A DNA stretch of 36,600 nucleotides from an uncultured Pelagibacteraceae bacterium (GTDB taxonomy: Bacteria; Pseudomonadota; Alphaproteobacteria; Pelagibacterales; Pelagibacteraceae). The first letter of the stretch is position 1. Each line of letters starts with the position of its first letter. Position numbers and translations under genes: made by a program. Positions 1-10,881 of this stretch are shown here, in pieces. The stretch lies in contig CABXRL010000008.1 of NCBI GenBank assembly GCA_902514605.1, positions 1-36,600 of the forward strand, in the 5' to 3' direction. Below the pieces are notes generated by a model. It was not told where the DNA came from and searched no databases. It saw only the letters and a list, made by a program, of their open reading frames with translations.

Positions 1-578
1 AAAGATTTACAATAAATACCTTAAATGATGTGGATATTATTCAACTAAATAAGGATTTTGAATTTCAAAATAATATCAAAGCAGAAAATGTTGATATCCA
101 AGAAAATAATTGGAATTTATATGGTATTAAAATTATTGACAAAAATAACAGTATTAAAACGGAAGATTCAATGAATTTTTTTTCAAATTTTAATTATGAA
201 GAAATTAATAAACTTTTTTCAAATCTTTCTTCACTTACCATTTGGAATTTATTTGAATTAAAGAAAAATTACATATCAATTAATTATTCCACTACCGAAA
301 TAAACTACCACTTGCAAAGGATTGTTGCATATCCTTTTTTGATTACAATAATAACAGCATTATCAGCAATTTTGATGCTAAATTTAAATTTTCAAAAACC
401 AAAACTTTTTTTTATCGTCATAGGGATCCTGCTATCAGTAATTATATATTATATAAATTTCTTTTTTGGAACTATGGGAAAAAATGAAAAGATTCCTTTA
501 TTTGTCTCAATATGGACACCAATTATAACTTTAAGTATAATTTCCTTAATAGGAATAATAAGAATAAATGAAAAATAA
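1..578 (+). CDS. lptG: LptG-like LPS export permease (YjgP/YjgQ family), C-terminal part; 5' end outside window
   Basis: Frame is open from the left edge (RFTINTLNDVDIIQ...) with C-terminal hydrophobic helices; lies directly upstream of and overlaps lptD, as in many proteobacteria. Confidence 0.75.
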   Translation, partial: RFTINTLNDVDIIQLNKDFEFQNNIKAENVDIQENNWNLYGIKIIDKNNSIKTEDSMNFFSNFNYEEINKLFSNLSSLTIWNLFELKKNYISINYSTTEINYHLQRIVAYPFLITIITALSAILMLNLNFQKPKLFFIVIGILLSVIIYYINFFFGTMGKNEKIPLFVSIWTPIITLSIISLIGIIRINEK

Positions 579-2943
579 ATTAAAATTTTTAATCTCGATT
601 TTTTTTTTATATACTTCTCAAGTAAATGTATGCGCTGTTGAAGACTTTGTATTTGAAAGCAAATCAATTGAAATTGAAAATGATGGAAATATAATTGCTA
701 AAGATCGTGTAAAAGTAATTACATCTGATGGATTAGAAATATTTGCCGATAATTCTGAATATAATAAAAATACAAAAATTTTAAAATTAAAAAGCAATGT
801 TAAAATTTCAGATAAAATTCGAAACTTTGAGATTAGCAGTGACAATATTATTTATGATAAGCTTTTAGAAAAAATAATATCAAAAACTAACACAAAAATA
901 GAAATAGATAATTCACATATATTACTTGGCAAGAATATTATATTTTTTAGATCAATATTGAAGATACAGTCTAACGATACCTCAACAATTAAAGATAAGT
1001 TTAACAATTTAATCAAACTTAATGGATTTGATTATTCAATCAAAGATAAAATACTTAAAACAAAGCAAATGGAATTAATTGATAAAGATTCAAATATTTA
1101 CAAGTCAAATAATGCAATTATAGATTTAGATGGTGAAAGATTGGCTACTAAAGATATTCAAATTTATTTTGCTCAAGGTGAATTGGGTGAAAATGCCAGA
1201 TTAAAAGGAAGCTCATTAATATCAGAAAACAATGTATCAACTATAAAAAATGGTATTTTTACAGCATGTAAAATGAGGGATGGCTGCCCTCCTTGGAGCC
1301 TGAAATCTAAAGAAATAAAGCATGATAAAATTAATAAATCAATAAATTATAACAGCTCATGGTTACAATTTTACGATGTTCCAATTTTTTATTTTCCAAA
1401 ATTTTTTCACCCAGATCCAACAGTCAAGAGACAGTCTGGTTTTTTGATACCTACGTTGTTAACTTCATCTACGAGTGGAGGATCAATCAATGTACCGTAT
1501 TACAAGGTTATTTCTGAAAATAAAGATAACACTTTTACCCCAAGGATTTACTTCAATGATGACCTTTTAATTCAAAACGAATACAGACAAGTTGAAAAAA
1601 ATACAAATCTTATTACTGACTTCAGTTTAAAAAAACTAGATAAATCAACGAAATCACATTTTTTTTCAAACACAAAATATTTTTTAGAAAACAACTTCGA
1701 TTTTTCTGAAATTGAATTCAATATAGAAAAAACATCAAGTGATACATACCTCAAAGGAGATAATATAGTTAGCAAGACTAGAGATGGGAATAATCAAAGT
1801 TTATTAAATTCCTTTGCTAAATTTGATTTAAATAGTGATGATTTGAATATATTTGCTGAAATAGCAGCTTATGAAGATTTAACAAAGGAAAAAAATTCTG
1901 ATAAATTCCAATACATATTACCAAATTTCACTATATCTAAGTTATTAAGTAACAATTCTGATAGTAAAGGAAATCTGAATTATAAAGTTTCTGGATCAAA
2001 TCAAAAAAAAAATACGAATGTCAATGAATCACTTCTTATCAATGATTTGATTTATAAATCTAATTTCTTTTTTTCAGGATATGGAACAATTTCAAATTAT
2101 GAACTTGAATTTAAAAATTCCTTAAAAAAAGGAAAAAATTCCAGTAAATATAAAAACAATACTCAATCTGAAAATTTTTCTGCTTTTATTTTCAATTCTT
2201 CAATTCCTTTAAAAAAAGATTATACAAATTATAGCGGAAATCTAAGTCCAAAGATCAATGCTAGATATAGTCCTAATAAATCTGAGAATTTGTTTGATTT
2301 AGATAGAAAAATTAATATTACAAATATTTTCTCAAAAAACAGATTAGGATTAAATGATTCTTTAGAGGGTGGTAAATCTTTGACTGTTGGTTTTGATTAT
2401 AATTTAAGAACAAGAGAAAATAATGATTTTTTAGAATTTAGTTTAGGGCAGATATTTAAAGACAATGAAGACAAAAAACTTCCTCTTACCTCAAAGATGC
2501 AAAATAAATCATCTGATATTGTTGGAAATTTTAGTTTCCAACCTAATAATAATTTTAAAATAGATTATGACTTCTCGTTTGATAATAATCTTGACGCGGT
2601 AAATTATAGTAAAGTTGAAACTCAATTAAGTATAAACAATTTTGTAACTTCATTCGACTTTCTTGAAGAAAATGGTGATATTGGGTCTGATAGTTATTTA
2701 CTTAGTGATGTAAGATATAATTTTAATAAGAATAATTCTGTTTCTTATAATACTAGAAGAAATCGAAAAACTGATTTAACTGAATATTATAATTACGTTT
2801 ATGAATATAAAAATGATTGTTTGGTAGCTGGCATTGAATATAATAAAGACTATTATCAAGATAGAGATTTAAGACCATCAGAGCAAATCTTTTTTTCTTT
2901 AACTTTTACACCTTTTACAACAATCTCTACTCCGAGTTTCTGA
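568..2943 (+). CDS. lptD: LPS-assembly outer membrane protein LptD (OstA domain + beta barrel)
   Basis: N-terminal signal sequence, OstA-like beta repeats (KVITSDGLEIFADNSEYNKNTKILKLKSNVKI), conserved CKMRDGCPPWSL region and ...LRPSEQIFFSLTFTPF C-terminus. Confidence 0.93.
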   Translation: MKNKLKFLISIFFLYTSQVNVCAVEDFVFESKSIEIENDGNIIAKDRVKVITSDGLEIFADNSEYNKNTKILKLKSNVKISDKIRNFEISSDNIIYDKLLEKIISKTNTKIEIDNSHILLGKNIIFFRSILKIQSNDTSTIKDKFNNLIKLNGFDYSIKDKILKTKQMELIDKDSNIYKSNNAIIDLDGERLATKDIQIYFAQGELGENARLKGSSLISENNVSTIKNGIFTACKMRDGCPPWSLKSKEIKHDKINKSINYNSSWLQFYDVPIFYFPKFFHPDPTVKRQSGFLIPTLLTSSTSGGSINVPYYKVISENKDNTFTPRIYFNDDLLIQNEYRQVEKNTNLITDFSLKKLDKSTKSHFFSNTKYFLENNFDFSEIEFNIEKTSSDTYLKGDNIVSKTRDGNNQSLLNSFAKFDLNSDDLNIFAEIAAYEDLTKEKNSDKFQYILPNFTISKLLSNNSDSKGNLNYKVSGSNQKKNTNVNESLLINDLIYKSNFFFSGYGTISNYELEFKNSLKKGKNSSKYKNNTQSENFSAFIFNSSIPLKKDYTNYSGNLSPKINARYSPNKSENLFDLDRKINITNIFSKNRLGLNDSLEGGKSLTVGFDYNLRTRENNDFLEFSLGQIFKDNEDKKLPLTSKMQNKSSDIVGNFSFQPNNNFKIDYDFSFDNNLDAVNYSKVETQLSINNFVTSFDFLEENGDIGSDSYLLSDVRYNFNKNNSVSYNTRRNRKTDLTEYYNYVYEYKNDCLVAGIEYNKDYYQDRDLRPSEQIFFSLTFTPFTTISTPSF

Positions 2944-2947
2944 TCAA

Positions 2948-3889
2948 ATGAAAAAAGTTTTAATATACACCTTAATAATCTATTTACAGTCAATTGTAAG
3001 CGTTGTTTCAAAAGAGATAAAAATTTTATATAAAATAAATGATAGTATAATTACTAATCACGACATTTTTGAGGAAATTAATTATTTAGTTTCTCTAAAT
3101 AAAAATTTAATGCAATTAAGTAATAAGCAACTTTCCTCAAACGCTGAAAAATCTTTAATTAGAGAAATAATAAAGAAAGATGAAATTAGTAAATTTTATG
3201 AAATTAACTATAACGAAGAAATCAAATCTGAGAAGATTGACTCGATTGTAAAAAATTTTAGGAAAACCATGGGCTTTGAATCAAATCAAGAATTTGAAGA
3301 TTATTTGAAAGTTAAAAATATCGGTATTAATGATTTAAAGAAAAAATTTATTATAGAGCAATTTTGGAATCAACTTATTTTTGATAAGTATAGAAATTTA
3401 ATAAAAATAGACTCTAATAAAATTAATAGTGTTTTAGAAAAGTTAATAAAAAGTAACTCAGAAATTTTAAGTTTCAATTTATCTGAAATAATTTTTTTAG
3501 AAAAGAGTCGAAGTGAGATAAAAAAAAAATCAGAGGAAATTATCACGTCAATTCAAACTATTGGATTCAAAGACTCAGCAGTAATTCACAGTATATCTGA
3601 AAGTTCAAAATTAGGTGGAGAAATAGGTTGGATCAATCAAAATCAGATATCCAAAAAAATTTTTCTTGCTATTAAAGATTTAGAGATAGGAGAATTCTCA
3701 AAACCAATAATTACAGCAGGTGGAATAATTTTTCTCAAAGTAAATAACAAAAAAAAGATAAATGTTCAAGTTGACAAAGAAGAAGAAATGAAAAGATTAA
3801 TTTCATTTGAGAGAAATAGAATTCTAAATGAGTACTCAATAATTTATTACAAAGAAATTGAAAATAAAGCCTATGTTGAAAAGTTTTAA
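2948..3889 (+). CDS. surA: SurA-like periplasmic chaperone / parvulin peptidyl-prolyl isomerase
   Basis: Signal peptide, SurA-type N-domain (ILYKINDSIITNHDIFEEINYL), a single parvulin-like segment (SESSKLGGEIGWINQNQISKKIFLAIKDLEIGEFSKPIITAGGIIFLKV); position between lptD and pdxA. Confidence 0.8.
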   Translation: MKKVLIYTLIIYLQSIVSVVSKEIKILYKINDSIITNHDIFEEINYLVSLNKNLMQLSNKQLSSNAEKSLIREIIKKDEISKFYEINYNEEIKSEKIDSIVKNFRKTMGFESNQEFEDYLKVKNIGINDLKKKFIIEQFWNQLIFDKYRNLIKIDSNKINSVLEKLIKSNSEILSFNLSEIIFLEKSRSEIKKKSEEIITSIQTIGFKDSAVIHSISESSKLGGEIGWINQNQISKKIFLAIKDLEIGEFSKPIITAGGIIFLKVNNKKKINVQVDKEEEMKRLISFERNRILNEYSIIYYKEIENKAYVEKF

Positions 3890-4820
3890 TCCAATAATAA
3901 TAATTGCGGGAGATCCAGAAAGTGTTTTTTTAGAAATATATTTTAAATCTTTAAAAAAAAACAAATTTAAAAATCCTCTAATTTTAATTGTTAATGAGAA
4001 TATATTGTTAAAACAAATGACAGCTCTAAATTATGACTTTAAAATTAATAAATTAGATATAAATAACTTAAATAGTAAAAAGTTAAATAATAGAAAAATA
4101 AATATTATTCATGTACCTTTTGATAAAAAATTTATTTCTAAATATATATATCAATCATTTGAAAAAGCTTTATTGTTGACTAAAAAAAATAATAAAATCA
4201 ATTTAATCAATGGACCAATTAATAAGAAGAAAATTTTAAAGCAGCAGTTTTTAGGTATTACAGAATATTTAGATTTCAAAACCAATAGCAAAGGTAAGTC
4301 GGTAATGTTAATATATAACAAAGATTTGTCTGTAAGTCCTCTTACAACACATCTGCCTTTAAAAAAAGTTCATAAATTTATCAGTAAAAAAAAATTAATA
4401 AATCATGTGCAACAAATCACCAATTTTTATAAAAAAAGATTTAATATTATACCTAAAATTGGAATCACAGGTTTAAACCCTCATTGTGAAAGTAATTTTC
4501 ATAAGAGTGAAGAAGAAAAAATTATAATACCAGCAATTAAATACTTATCAGAAAAAAAATTTAAGGTTTCTGGTCCTTATGCTGCAGATACAATTTTTTT
4601 GAAAGATAAAATAAAAAAATTGGATGTCATAATTGGCATGTACCATGATCAGGTTTTGGCACCTATTAAATCGATATTTGGATTTAATGCGATTAATATA
4701 ACTTTAGGACTGCCTTTTATTAGAATTTCACCAGATCATGGACCAAATTTGGAAATGTTTTTAAAAAATAAATCCACTCCTGATAGCCTAATTCAGGCAA
4801 TTAAATTTTTAGATAAATAA
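3873..4820 (+). CDS. pdxA: 4-hydroxythreonine-4-phosphate dehydrogenase
   Basis: PdxA motifs: IAGDPESV, TTHLPLKKV, GITGLNPHCES, GPYAADTIF, GMYHDQVLAPIK, SPDHGPNLEM. The ORF opens at 3858; ATG 3873 (MLKSFNPIIIIAGDPE) is the more likely start. Confidence 0.9.
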   Translation: MLKSFNPIIIIAGDPESVFLEIYFKSLKKNKFKNPLILIVNENILLKQMTALNYDFKINKLDINNLNSKKLNNRKINIIHVPFDKKFISKYIYQSFEKALLLTKKNNKINLINGPINKKKILKQQFLGITEYLDFKTNSKGKSVMLIYNKDLSVSPLTTHLPLKKVHKFISKKKLINHVQQITNFYKKRFNIIPKIGITGLNPHCESNFHKSEEEKIIIPAIKYLSEKKFKVSGPYAADTIFLKDKIKKLDVIIGMYHDQVLAPIKSIFGFNAINITLGLPFIRISPDHGPNLEMFLKNKSTPDSLIQAIKFLDK

Positions 4821-5609
4821 GTGCTGATAAAACCAAAGAAAAGTTTAGGGCAAAATTTTCTTATAGATAAAAATATTATAAAAAAAATAGTAACTATATC
4901 AAAAATTTTCAATAAAGATGTGTTAGAAGTAGGTCCTGGTACTGGAAACTTAACAGAATATATTTTAAAAGAAAAACCTAATAAAATATTCTTAATTGAA
5001 AAAGATAAAACTTTATGTGATCAACTTCAATTAAAATTTCAAAATAAAGTTGAAATAAAAAATAATGATATTCTTAAAATAAATGAAAAAAATATCTCTG
5101 GCAATAAATTAGTGGTATTTGGTAATTTGCCATATAATATTTCTACCGAAATAATTTGTAAGTGGATATTAAAATTAGAAGAAGATTTTTGGTTTTCAGA
5201 GTTAATATTGATGTTTCAAAAAGAAGTTGCAGATAGAATAATTTCTAAAACAAATTCCTCAGATTATGGGAGATTATCAATATTTCTTAATTGGAAAATG
5301 AATGTTGAGAAAGTTTTTGATATAAGTCCAAATTGTTTTTATCCCAAACCTAAAATTCAAAGTACATTAATTCATTTTACACCAAAAAAAGATTATTATA
5401 AAATCAAAAAAAGTAAAAATTTGGAAATGGTAACAAGAATTTTTTTTAATCAAAAAAGAAAAAAAATTAAAAAACCTTTAAAGCAATTATTTATTAATTA
5501 TCAAGAAATATCTGAAAAATTAAAGCTTGATTTAAATTTAAGACCACAAAACTTATCATTGGAATCGTACTGTAATATTGTAAGAGAATACGAAAAATTA
5601 AAAAGTTAA
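4821..5609 (+). CDS. rsmA: 16S rRNA (adenine1518/1519-N6)-dimethyltransferase, GTG start
   Basis: [50 protein letters not shown]; KsgA/RsmA family. Confidence 0.93.
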   Translation: MLIKPKKSLGQNFLIDKNIIKKIVTISKIFNKDVLEVGPGTGNLTEYILKEKPNKIFLIEKDKTLCDQLQLKFQNKVEIKNNDILKINEKNISGNKLVVFGNLPYNISTEIICKWILKLEEDFWFSELILMFQKEVADRIISKTNSSDYGRLSIFLNWKMNVEKVFDISPNCFYPKPKIQSTLIHFTPKKDYYKIKKSKNLEMVTRIFFNQKRKKIKKPLKQLFINYQEISEKLKLDLNLRPQNLSLESYCNIVREYEKLKS

Positions 5610-6230
5610 TTTTTCAATATGTTTTCTAATATATTCATTATCATAATCTTTAGGTCCATCATTTAATTCAGCATCAATTAAACTATCAATTTTTTTATAA
5701 CAATCCTCTAAATTATCGTTTATGATTACGTAATCGTAGTTAATCCAATGAAGCATATCTCTACTAAATTCTTTCATTCTTTTTTCAGCAATAAGCTTAT
5801 CTTTCATATCTCTATTGGACAGTCTCTTGAAAAGTATCTTTTTACTTGGAGGTAATAAAAAAAAAGTTATCAATTTGTAGTCTAGTTTTTTATTTTTTAT
5901 CTGGTCAGCGCCTTGCCAATCAATATCGAAAATCACATTTTTTCCTTTTTGAAGGTTGCTAATTATAGGAGATCTAGTAGTGCCATAAAGATGATTGAAA
6001 ACTTTTGCATATTCTAAAAATTCCTCATTTTGAATAAGCCGCTTAAATTCAATATCATCAACAAAAAAATAATCTTTATTTGGTACTTCGCTTTCTCTAG
6101 GTTTTCTGGTTGTATGGGAAACAGAAATTTTAAAATTTTTTCTTTTGGATAAAAGTTTTACAAGAGTTGTTTTTCCTACACCTGATGGGGATGATAGAAT
6201 TACCATTATCCCATCATTTTTTAATGGCAT
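5598..6230 (-). CDS. gmk: Guanylate kinase
   Basis: P-loop [45 protein letters not shown]. Confidence 0.95.
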   Translation of the reverse strand: MPLKNDGIMVILSSPSGVGKTTLVKLLSKRKNFKISVSHTTRKPRESEVPNKDYFFVDDIEFKRLIQNEEFLEYAKVFNHLYGTTRSPIISNLQKGKNVIFDIDWQGADQIKNKKLDYKLITFFLLPPSKKILFKRLSNRDMKDKLIAEKRMKEFSRDMLHWINYDYVIINDNLEDCYKKIDSLIDAELNDGPKDYDNEYIRKHIEKLTF

Positions 6231-6239
6231 TAAATTTAT

Positions 6240-6479
6240 CTAATTTCTTTTGCCTTCAATAAATTTGACAGCATCACCGACTGTTAATATTTTTTCTGCT
6301 TCACTATCAGAAATTTCTGAACCAAATTCTTCTTCAAAAGCCATCACTAACTCAACTGTATCTAAGCTATCTGCGCCAAGATCATCAATAAAACTAGACT
6401 CGTCTGTGACTTTTGCTTCATCTATGCCTAGATGGTCGGCAACTATTTTTTTTACTTTGCTTGAGATATCGTCAGACAT
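6240..6479 (-). CDS. acpP: Acyl carrier protein
   Basis: 79 aa with phosphopantetheine site [22 protein letters not shown]. Confidence 0.97.
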   Translation of the reverse strand: MSDDISSKVKKIVADHLGIDEAKVTDESSFIDDLGADSLDTVELVMAFEEEFGSEISDSEAEKILTVGDAVKFIEGKRN

Positions 6480-6528
6480 ATTAATCCTTTATAGTTATAA
6501 ATTGTTCTTAGATGAAATTGTTTTTTTG

Positions 6529-7266
6529 TCAACCTAAATACAAGCCACCATTAACATGAATTGTCTCGCCATTTATATAATCTGATTTATGTGACGCTAA
6601 AAAAATGACAGCATTTGCTATATCTTTAGGTTTTCCTAATCTACCAGAAGGTATTTTTGATACAATTGATTCTTTAAATTTTTCGTCAATCTTATCAGTC
6701 ATTGCTGTATCAATAAATCCTGGAGAAATACAATTAACGTTTATATTTTTTTTTGAATATTCAATTGATAGGCTTTTAGACATCGCAACGATGCCTGCTT
6801 TTGAGGCAGTGTAATTTGCCTGTCCTACATTTCCAGTATGCCCTACTACCGAAGTAATATTTATAATTTTTCCAGATTTATTTTTTAACATCTTTTTAAT
6901 TGCAAATTTACTCATTAAAAATGTTGAAGTGAGATTTAAATCAATAACTTTATTCCATTCATCCAAATTCATTCTAATTGCTAAATTATCTTTTGTAATT
7001 CCAGCATTATTTACTAGACAATTTAAGTTCTCACCCAATAATTCATTTGCTTCATTAATGAAACTTTCAATTTTATCATGTTTAGAAATATCAAAAGGTA
7101 AAGTTTTTATATTATTAAACTTATTTTTTAATTGCTCTAATTTCTCAATTCTTGTTCCAGTGGCTAAAACATTTGCACCTGCCTCATAAAGATATTCAAC
7201 TATTGCGTTACCTATGCCACCAGAAGCACCCGTAACTATAATATTTTTTTCTTTTAAATTTTCCAT
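6529..7266 (-). CDS. fabG: 3-oxoacyl-ACP reductase FabG (SDR)
   Basis: TGASGGIGNAI, NNAGITKDNL, YTASKAGIVAMSKSLS, NCISPGFIDTAMT, INGETIHVNGGLYL; between fabD and acpP. Confidence 0.95.
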   Translation of the reverse strand: MENLKEKNIIVTGASGGIGNAIVEYLYEAGANVLATGTRIEKLEQLKNKFNNIKTLPFDISKHDKIESFINEANELLGENLNCLVNNAGITKDNLAIRMNLDEWNKVIDLNLTSTFLMSKFAIKKMLKNKSGKIINITSVVGHTGNVGQANYTASKAGIVAMSKSLSIEYSKKNINVNCISPGFIDTAMTDKIDEKFKESIVSKIPSGRLGKPKDIANAVIFLASHKSDYINGETIHVNGGLYLG

Positions 7267-8192
7267 TAAATACTCAAATTTTTTATATCATCCTCGTTGT
7301 TAATTGATTGAACTTTTACTTCCCTGTTAATTCTTTTTATTAATCCTGATAAAACCTTGCCTGGTCCAATTTCAATAAAATTATTTACTCCATTATTTGT
7401 CATGTTAATTATGCTTTCTCTCCATCTTACCCTGCTTTCAATTTGTTCAATTAATAAATTTTTTATATCAGGAATATTTTTAATACTATCAGCAGTTACG
7501 TTAGACATCAAAACATTATAACCTTTATTAAACTCTATTTTATTTATTTCATCTCTCATTATTTTTGTAGCTTCACTCATTAATTTACAGTGAAATGGCG
7601 CACTTACTGGTAGTTTAATATTTCTTACACCTTGTGATTTTAAAATTTCTGCAAAAATATCTAAATCTTTTAATTTTCCACTTACGACTATTTGACCTTC
7701 AGAATTATCATTAGCGATCTGGACGTTGCAATTCTTCTTGTTGCTAAATATTATATTTTCAACTTTTTTTATAGTTGTAGCTAAAATTGCAATCATCCCT
7801 CCAATACCTTTTGGCACTGCATTTTGCATTGCATCTCCTCGTAATTTTAAAACTTTTAAAGTGTCAGAAAATTTTATATATCCAGCGCAGGATAATGCTG
7901 AATATTCTCCCAAAGAATGTCCCGCAAAAAAATCGGCTTTATTTAAATCAATATTAAATTCTTTTTTTACAACATTGAAAATAGAGTAGCTTATCAAAAA
8001 AATTGCAGGTTGAGTGTTAAAAGTTAAGTCTAAATCAGATTTTGGACCTTCTAGTATTAGCTTAGATATTGGAAAATTTAAAGTTTCATCTGCTTCTTTG
8101 AAATAATTCTTAACCAATTCATATCTTTCATAAAAAATTTTTCCCATTCCCACTTCTTGTGAGCCTTGCCCTGGAAAAACTACTGAAAACAT
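7266..8192 (-). CDS. fabD: Malonyl-CoA:ACP transacylase FabD
   Basis: VFPGQGSQEVGMG, active-site FAGHSLGEYSAL, VSAPFHCKLM, EIGPGKVLSGL. Confidence 0.95.
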   Translation of the reverse strand: MFSVVFPGQGSQEVGMGKIFYERYELVKNYFKEADETLNFPISKLILEGPKSDLDLTFNTQPAIFLISYSIFNVVKKEFNIDLNKADFFAGHSLGEYSALSCAGYIKFSDTLKVLKLRGDAMQNAVPKGIGGMIAILATTIKKVENIIFSNKKNCNVQIANDNSEGQIVVSGKLKDLDIFAEILKSQGVRNIKLPVSAPFHCKLMSEATKIMRDEINKIEFNKGYNVLMSNVTADSIKNIPDIKNLLIEQIESRVRWRESIINMTNNGVNNFIEIGPGKVLSGLIKRINREVKVQSINNEDDIKNLSI

Positions 8193-8217
8193 TTAAATTT
8201 CTTTATTTTTTAATTAT

Positions 8218-8245
8218 TTAACTATTGTAATTAAATTATTATAAT
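8218..8245 (+). promoter_or_regulatory. Candidate sigma70-type promoter for the rpsF operon
   Basis: Perfect TATAAT at 8240-8245 with a weak -35-like TTAACT (8218-8223), 16-nt spacer, ~30 nt upstream of rpsF in the divergent fabD/rpsF gap. AT-rich background makes chance matches common. Confidence 0.4.
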
Positions 8246-8277
8246 AGTATATCCACATTTTTTATTAAATAACAAAT

Positions 8278-8628
8278 ATGAATTTATACGAACATACAAT
8301 TATCGCTAAACAAGACACATCACCGAATGAAATCAAATTATTAACAGAAAAATATTCCAAAATAGTTGAAAAAAATAAAGGTGAAATAATCAAAACTGAA
8401 AATTGGGGTTTGATAAATCTATCTTATTTAATAAAAAAAAATAGAAAAGGAAGTTATATACACTTCAAAATAAGAGGTGACGGCAAGATGATAGATGAGC
8501 TGGAGAAAAATGAAGCTATCGATAAGAAATTACTAAGGTACTTAACTATAAAAGTTAAAAAGTTTGATTTAGATAAAAATTATTTTAGTTTAAAGAAAGA
8601 GGATACTGAGATAAAGAAAAAAAATTAA
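8278..8628 (+). CDS. rpsF: 30S ribosomal protein S6
   Basis: [43 protein letters not shown]; followed by S18 and L9. Confidence 0.93.
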   Translation: MNLYEHTIIAKQDTSPNEIKLLTEKYSKIVEKNKGEIIKTENWGLINLSYLIKKNRKGSYIHFKIRGDGKMIDELEKNEAIDKKLLRYLTIKVKKFDLDKNYFSLKKEDTEIKKKN

Positions 8629-8636
8629 GATTAATT

Positions 8637-8915
8637 ATGCCTAAAAGACAAAGACAAAGTGGAAACAAAAAAGGTAAACAAAGTAATTTTGCCAAACTAA
8701 GTATTTTTCAACCCAATAGATACAAATTTAAAAAATCGTGTCCACTTTCAATTAAGGGTGCACCGGAAATAGATTATAAAAATATTAAATTATTAAGAAA
8801 GTATATGTCTGAGAATGGGAAGATATTACCCTCTAGAATAACAAATGTTTGCCAAAAAAAACAAAGAGAATTATCTTTATCTATTAAGAGGGCAAGAAAT
8901 CTTGCATTGATATAA
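8637..8915 (+). CDS. rpsR: 30S ribosomal protein S18
   Basis: [48 protein letters not shown]. Confidence 0.95.
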   Translation: MPKRQRQSGNKKGKQSNFAKLSIFQPNRYKFKKSCPLSIKGAPEIDYKNIKLLRKYMSENGKILPSRITNVCQKKQRELSLSIKRARNLALI

Positions 8916-9373
8916 TGAAAGTGATTTTATTAGAAAACATTAAAAGAATCGGATCTATAGGTGAGGTTATTGAGGTCAAGAGAGGATTTGCAAGAAATTA
9001 TTTAATAGCTAACAAAAAAGCTCTGTACGCTTCAAAACAAAACATTTCTGAAGTTGAGCAAATCAAGACTGAACTCTCAAAAAAAGACAATGAAAAGAAA
9101 CAACTTGCAAAATCTCTTTTTGAAAAAATTAATAAAAAACAATATAAAGTAAAAAAATTAAGTACTGAAAATAATGAACTTTATGGATCCGTTAAGCCAA
9201 CAGAAATTTCAAAATTAATTTTTCATGAAGATAAAGTTGATATAAAACCATCGATGATACAACCAGTAGCAGAGATTAAGTCTCTGGGTAAATTTAAAGT
9301 AAAAATTTATTTACACTCAGAAGTTGATGCTGATATTACCATAAATGTTGAGTCCTCAGAGTCAATTCAGTAA
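8915..9373 (+). CDS. rplI: 50S ribosomal protein L9
   Basis: [40 protein letters not shown] signature. Confidence 0.96.
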   Translation: MKVILLENIKRIGSIGEVIEVKRGFARNYLIANKKALYASKQNISEVEQIKTELSKKDNEKKQLAKSLFEKINKKQYKVKKLSTENNELYGSVKPTEISKLIFHEDKVDIKPSMIQPVAEIKSLGKFKVKIYLHSEVDADITINVESSESIQ

Positions 9374-9440
9374 TTATACAATTTTCTCCCCAAGTTATAT
9401 TTCTAATTTTTTAAAATAGTAATTTAATATAAATTAAATT

Positions 9441-10859
9441 ATGGAAAATAATTTAAGTATTATTAAAGACAATTTTAAGGAGCTACCAAACAACGTTGAA
9501 GCTGAACAAGCGGTAATAGGATCCATTTTAGTCTCAAACGAATTATTTGATGAAATTAACACAATCATATCAAGTTTAAATTTTTATGACCCTATGCACC
9601 AGAAAATATTTAATTCTATTGAAAGTTTAATTTATAAAGGAATGCTGGCGAATCCTATTACTTTAAAGAATTATTTTAAAGATGAAAAAGATGATTTAAA
9701 TGTTGCAGAATATTTAATTAAAATTACAAAATTTTCTACTTCAACAAGACAGGCAATTGAATATTCTAAAATTATATACGATATGTTTGTAAGAAGAGAA
9801 TTAATAAAAATCTCAGAACAAACTATAGATACAGCTAAAACCAATGATTTAAATACCACTGGTCAAACAATAATTGAAAATTCAGAAAAATTATTGTTTG
9901 ATCTTGCTGAAAAAGGATCATTCAATTCATCCTTAGTTAAATTTGATGAAGCTCTAAAACAAACTATAGAAATGGCATCTGCTGCTTATAAAAATGAAGA
10001 AGGTATTGTTGGAGTTCCAACTGGATTAAGAGATTTAGATGATAGACTCGGAGGTCTTCATCAATCAGATTTGATTATCATAGCCGGACGTCCTTCGATG
10101 GGTAAAACTGCACTTGCAACGAACATTGCTTTTAATGCAGCTCAAAAATTACAAGATAGTGGAAAAAAATCTTCCATTGCTTTTTTTTCTTTAGAAATGT
10201 CATCAGAACAATTATCAACAAGAATATTAGCAGAACAATCAAGAATAAAATCAAATGATATAAGAAGAGGTAGAATTTCAGATGATCAATTTGATAAATT
10301 TATAGAAACCTCAAAAAATATCTCTGAGCTTCCATTATACATTGATGAGACCCCTGCTATTAGTATTGCTGCAATGAGTAATAGAGCTAGACGAGTTAAA
10401 AGATTATTTGGTCTAGACATGATTGTAGTAGATTATATTCAGTTAATGAAAGGAAATTTTAATAATAAAGATGGGAGAGTCCAAGAAATTTCAGAGATAA
10501 CTCAAGGTTTAAAAGCTATTGCAAAAGAATTGTCTCTACCAGTTGTTGCTCTTTCACAACTATCAAGGGCGGTAGAACAAAGGGATGATAAAAAACCTCA
10601 ATTATCAGATTTGAGAGAATCAGGATCAATTGAACAAGATGCAGATGTTGTGATGTTTGTGTATAGAGAAGCTTATTACCTTGAAAGAAAAGAACCTAGG
10701 CCAGCAACAGTTGAACACGCTGAATGGCAGGCTAAAATGAATGAAGTTTCAAATTTGGCTGAAATTATAATAAGTAAACAAAGACACGGTCCTACTGGAA
10801 ATATAATGTTAGAATTTGAGGCTATGTTTACTAAATTTAAAGATACTCAAAATAGTTAA
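9441..10859 (+). CDS. dnaB: Replicative DNA helicase DnaB
   Basis: NVEAEQAVIGSIL, Walker A AGRPSMGKTALA, FFSLEMSSEQL, VVDYIQLM, LSQLSRAVEQR, DLRESGSIEQDADVVMFVYR. Confidence 0.97.
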   Translation: MENNLSIIKDNFKELPNNVEAEQAVIGSILVSNELFDEINTIISSLNFYDPMHQKIFNSIESLIYKGMLANPITLKNYFKDEKDDLNVAEYLIKITKFSTSTRQAIEYSKIIYDMFVRRELIKISEQTIDTAKTNDLNTTGQTIIENSEKLLFDLAEKGSFNSSLVKFDEALKQTIEMASAAYKNEEGIVGVPTGLRDLDDRLGGLHQSDLIIIAGRPSMGKTALATNIAFNAAQKLQDSGKKSSIAFFSLEMSSEQLSTRILAEQSRIKSNDIRRGRISDDQFDKFIETSKNISELPLYIDETPAISIAAMSNRARRVKRLFGLDMIVVDYIQLMKGNFNNKDGRVQEISEITQGLKAIAKELSLPVVALSQLSRAVEQRDDKKPQLSDLRESGSIEQDADVVMFVYREAYYLERKEPRPATVEHAEWQAKMNEVSNLAEIIISKQRHGPTGNIMLEFEAMFTKFKDTQNS

Positions 10860-10881
10860 AGTAAAATATAAAAGAGTTATT

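Noticed and set aside
449-845. Minus-strand ORFs 449..667 and 618..845 within lptG/lptD
   Set aside because: Low-complexity antisense translations of well-supported genes, expected by chance in AT-rich DNA.
6250-6537. 95-aa ORF antisense to acpP
   Set aside because: Fully antisense to a highly conserved gene; Ser-rich composition is the mirror of the acpP codons; no independent coding evidence.
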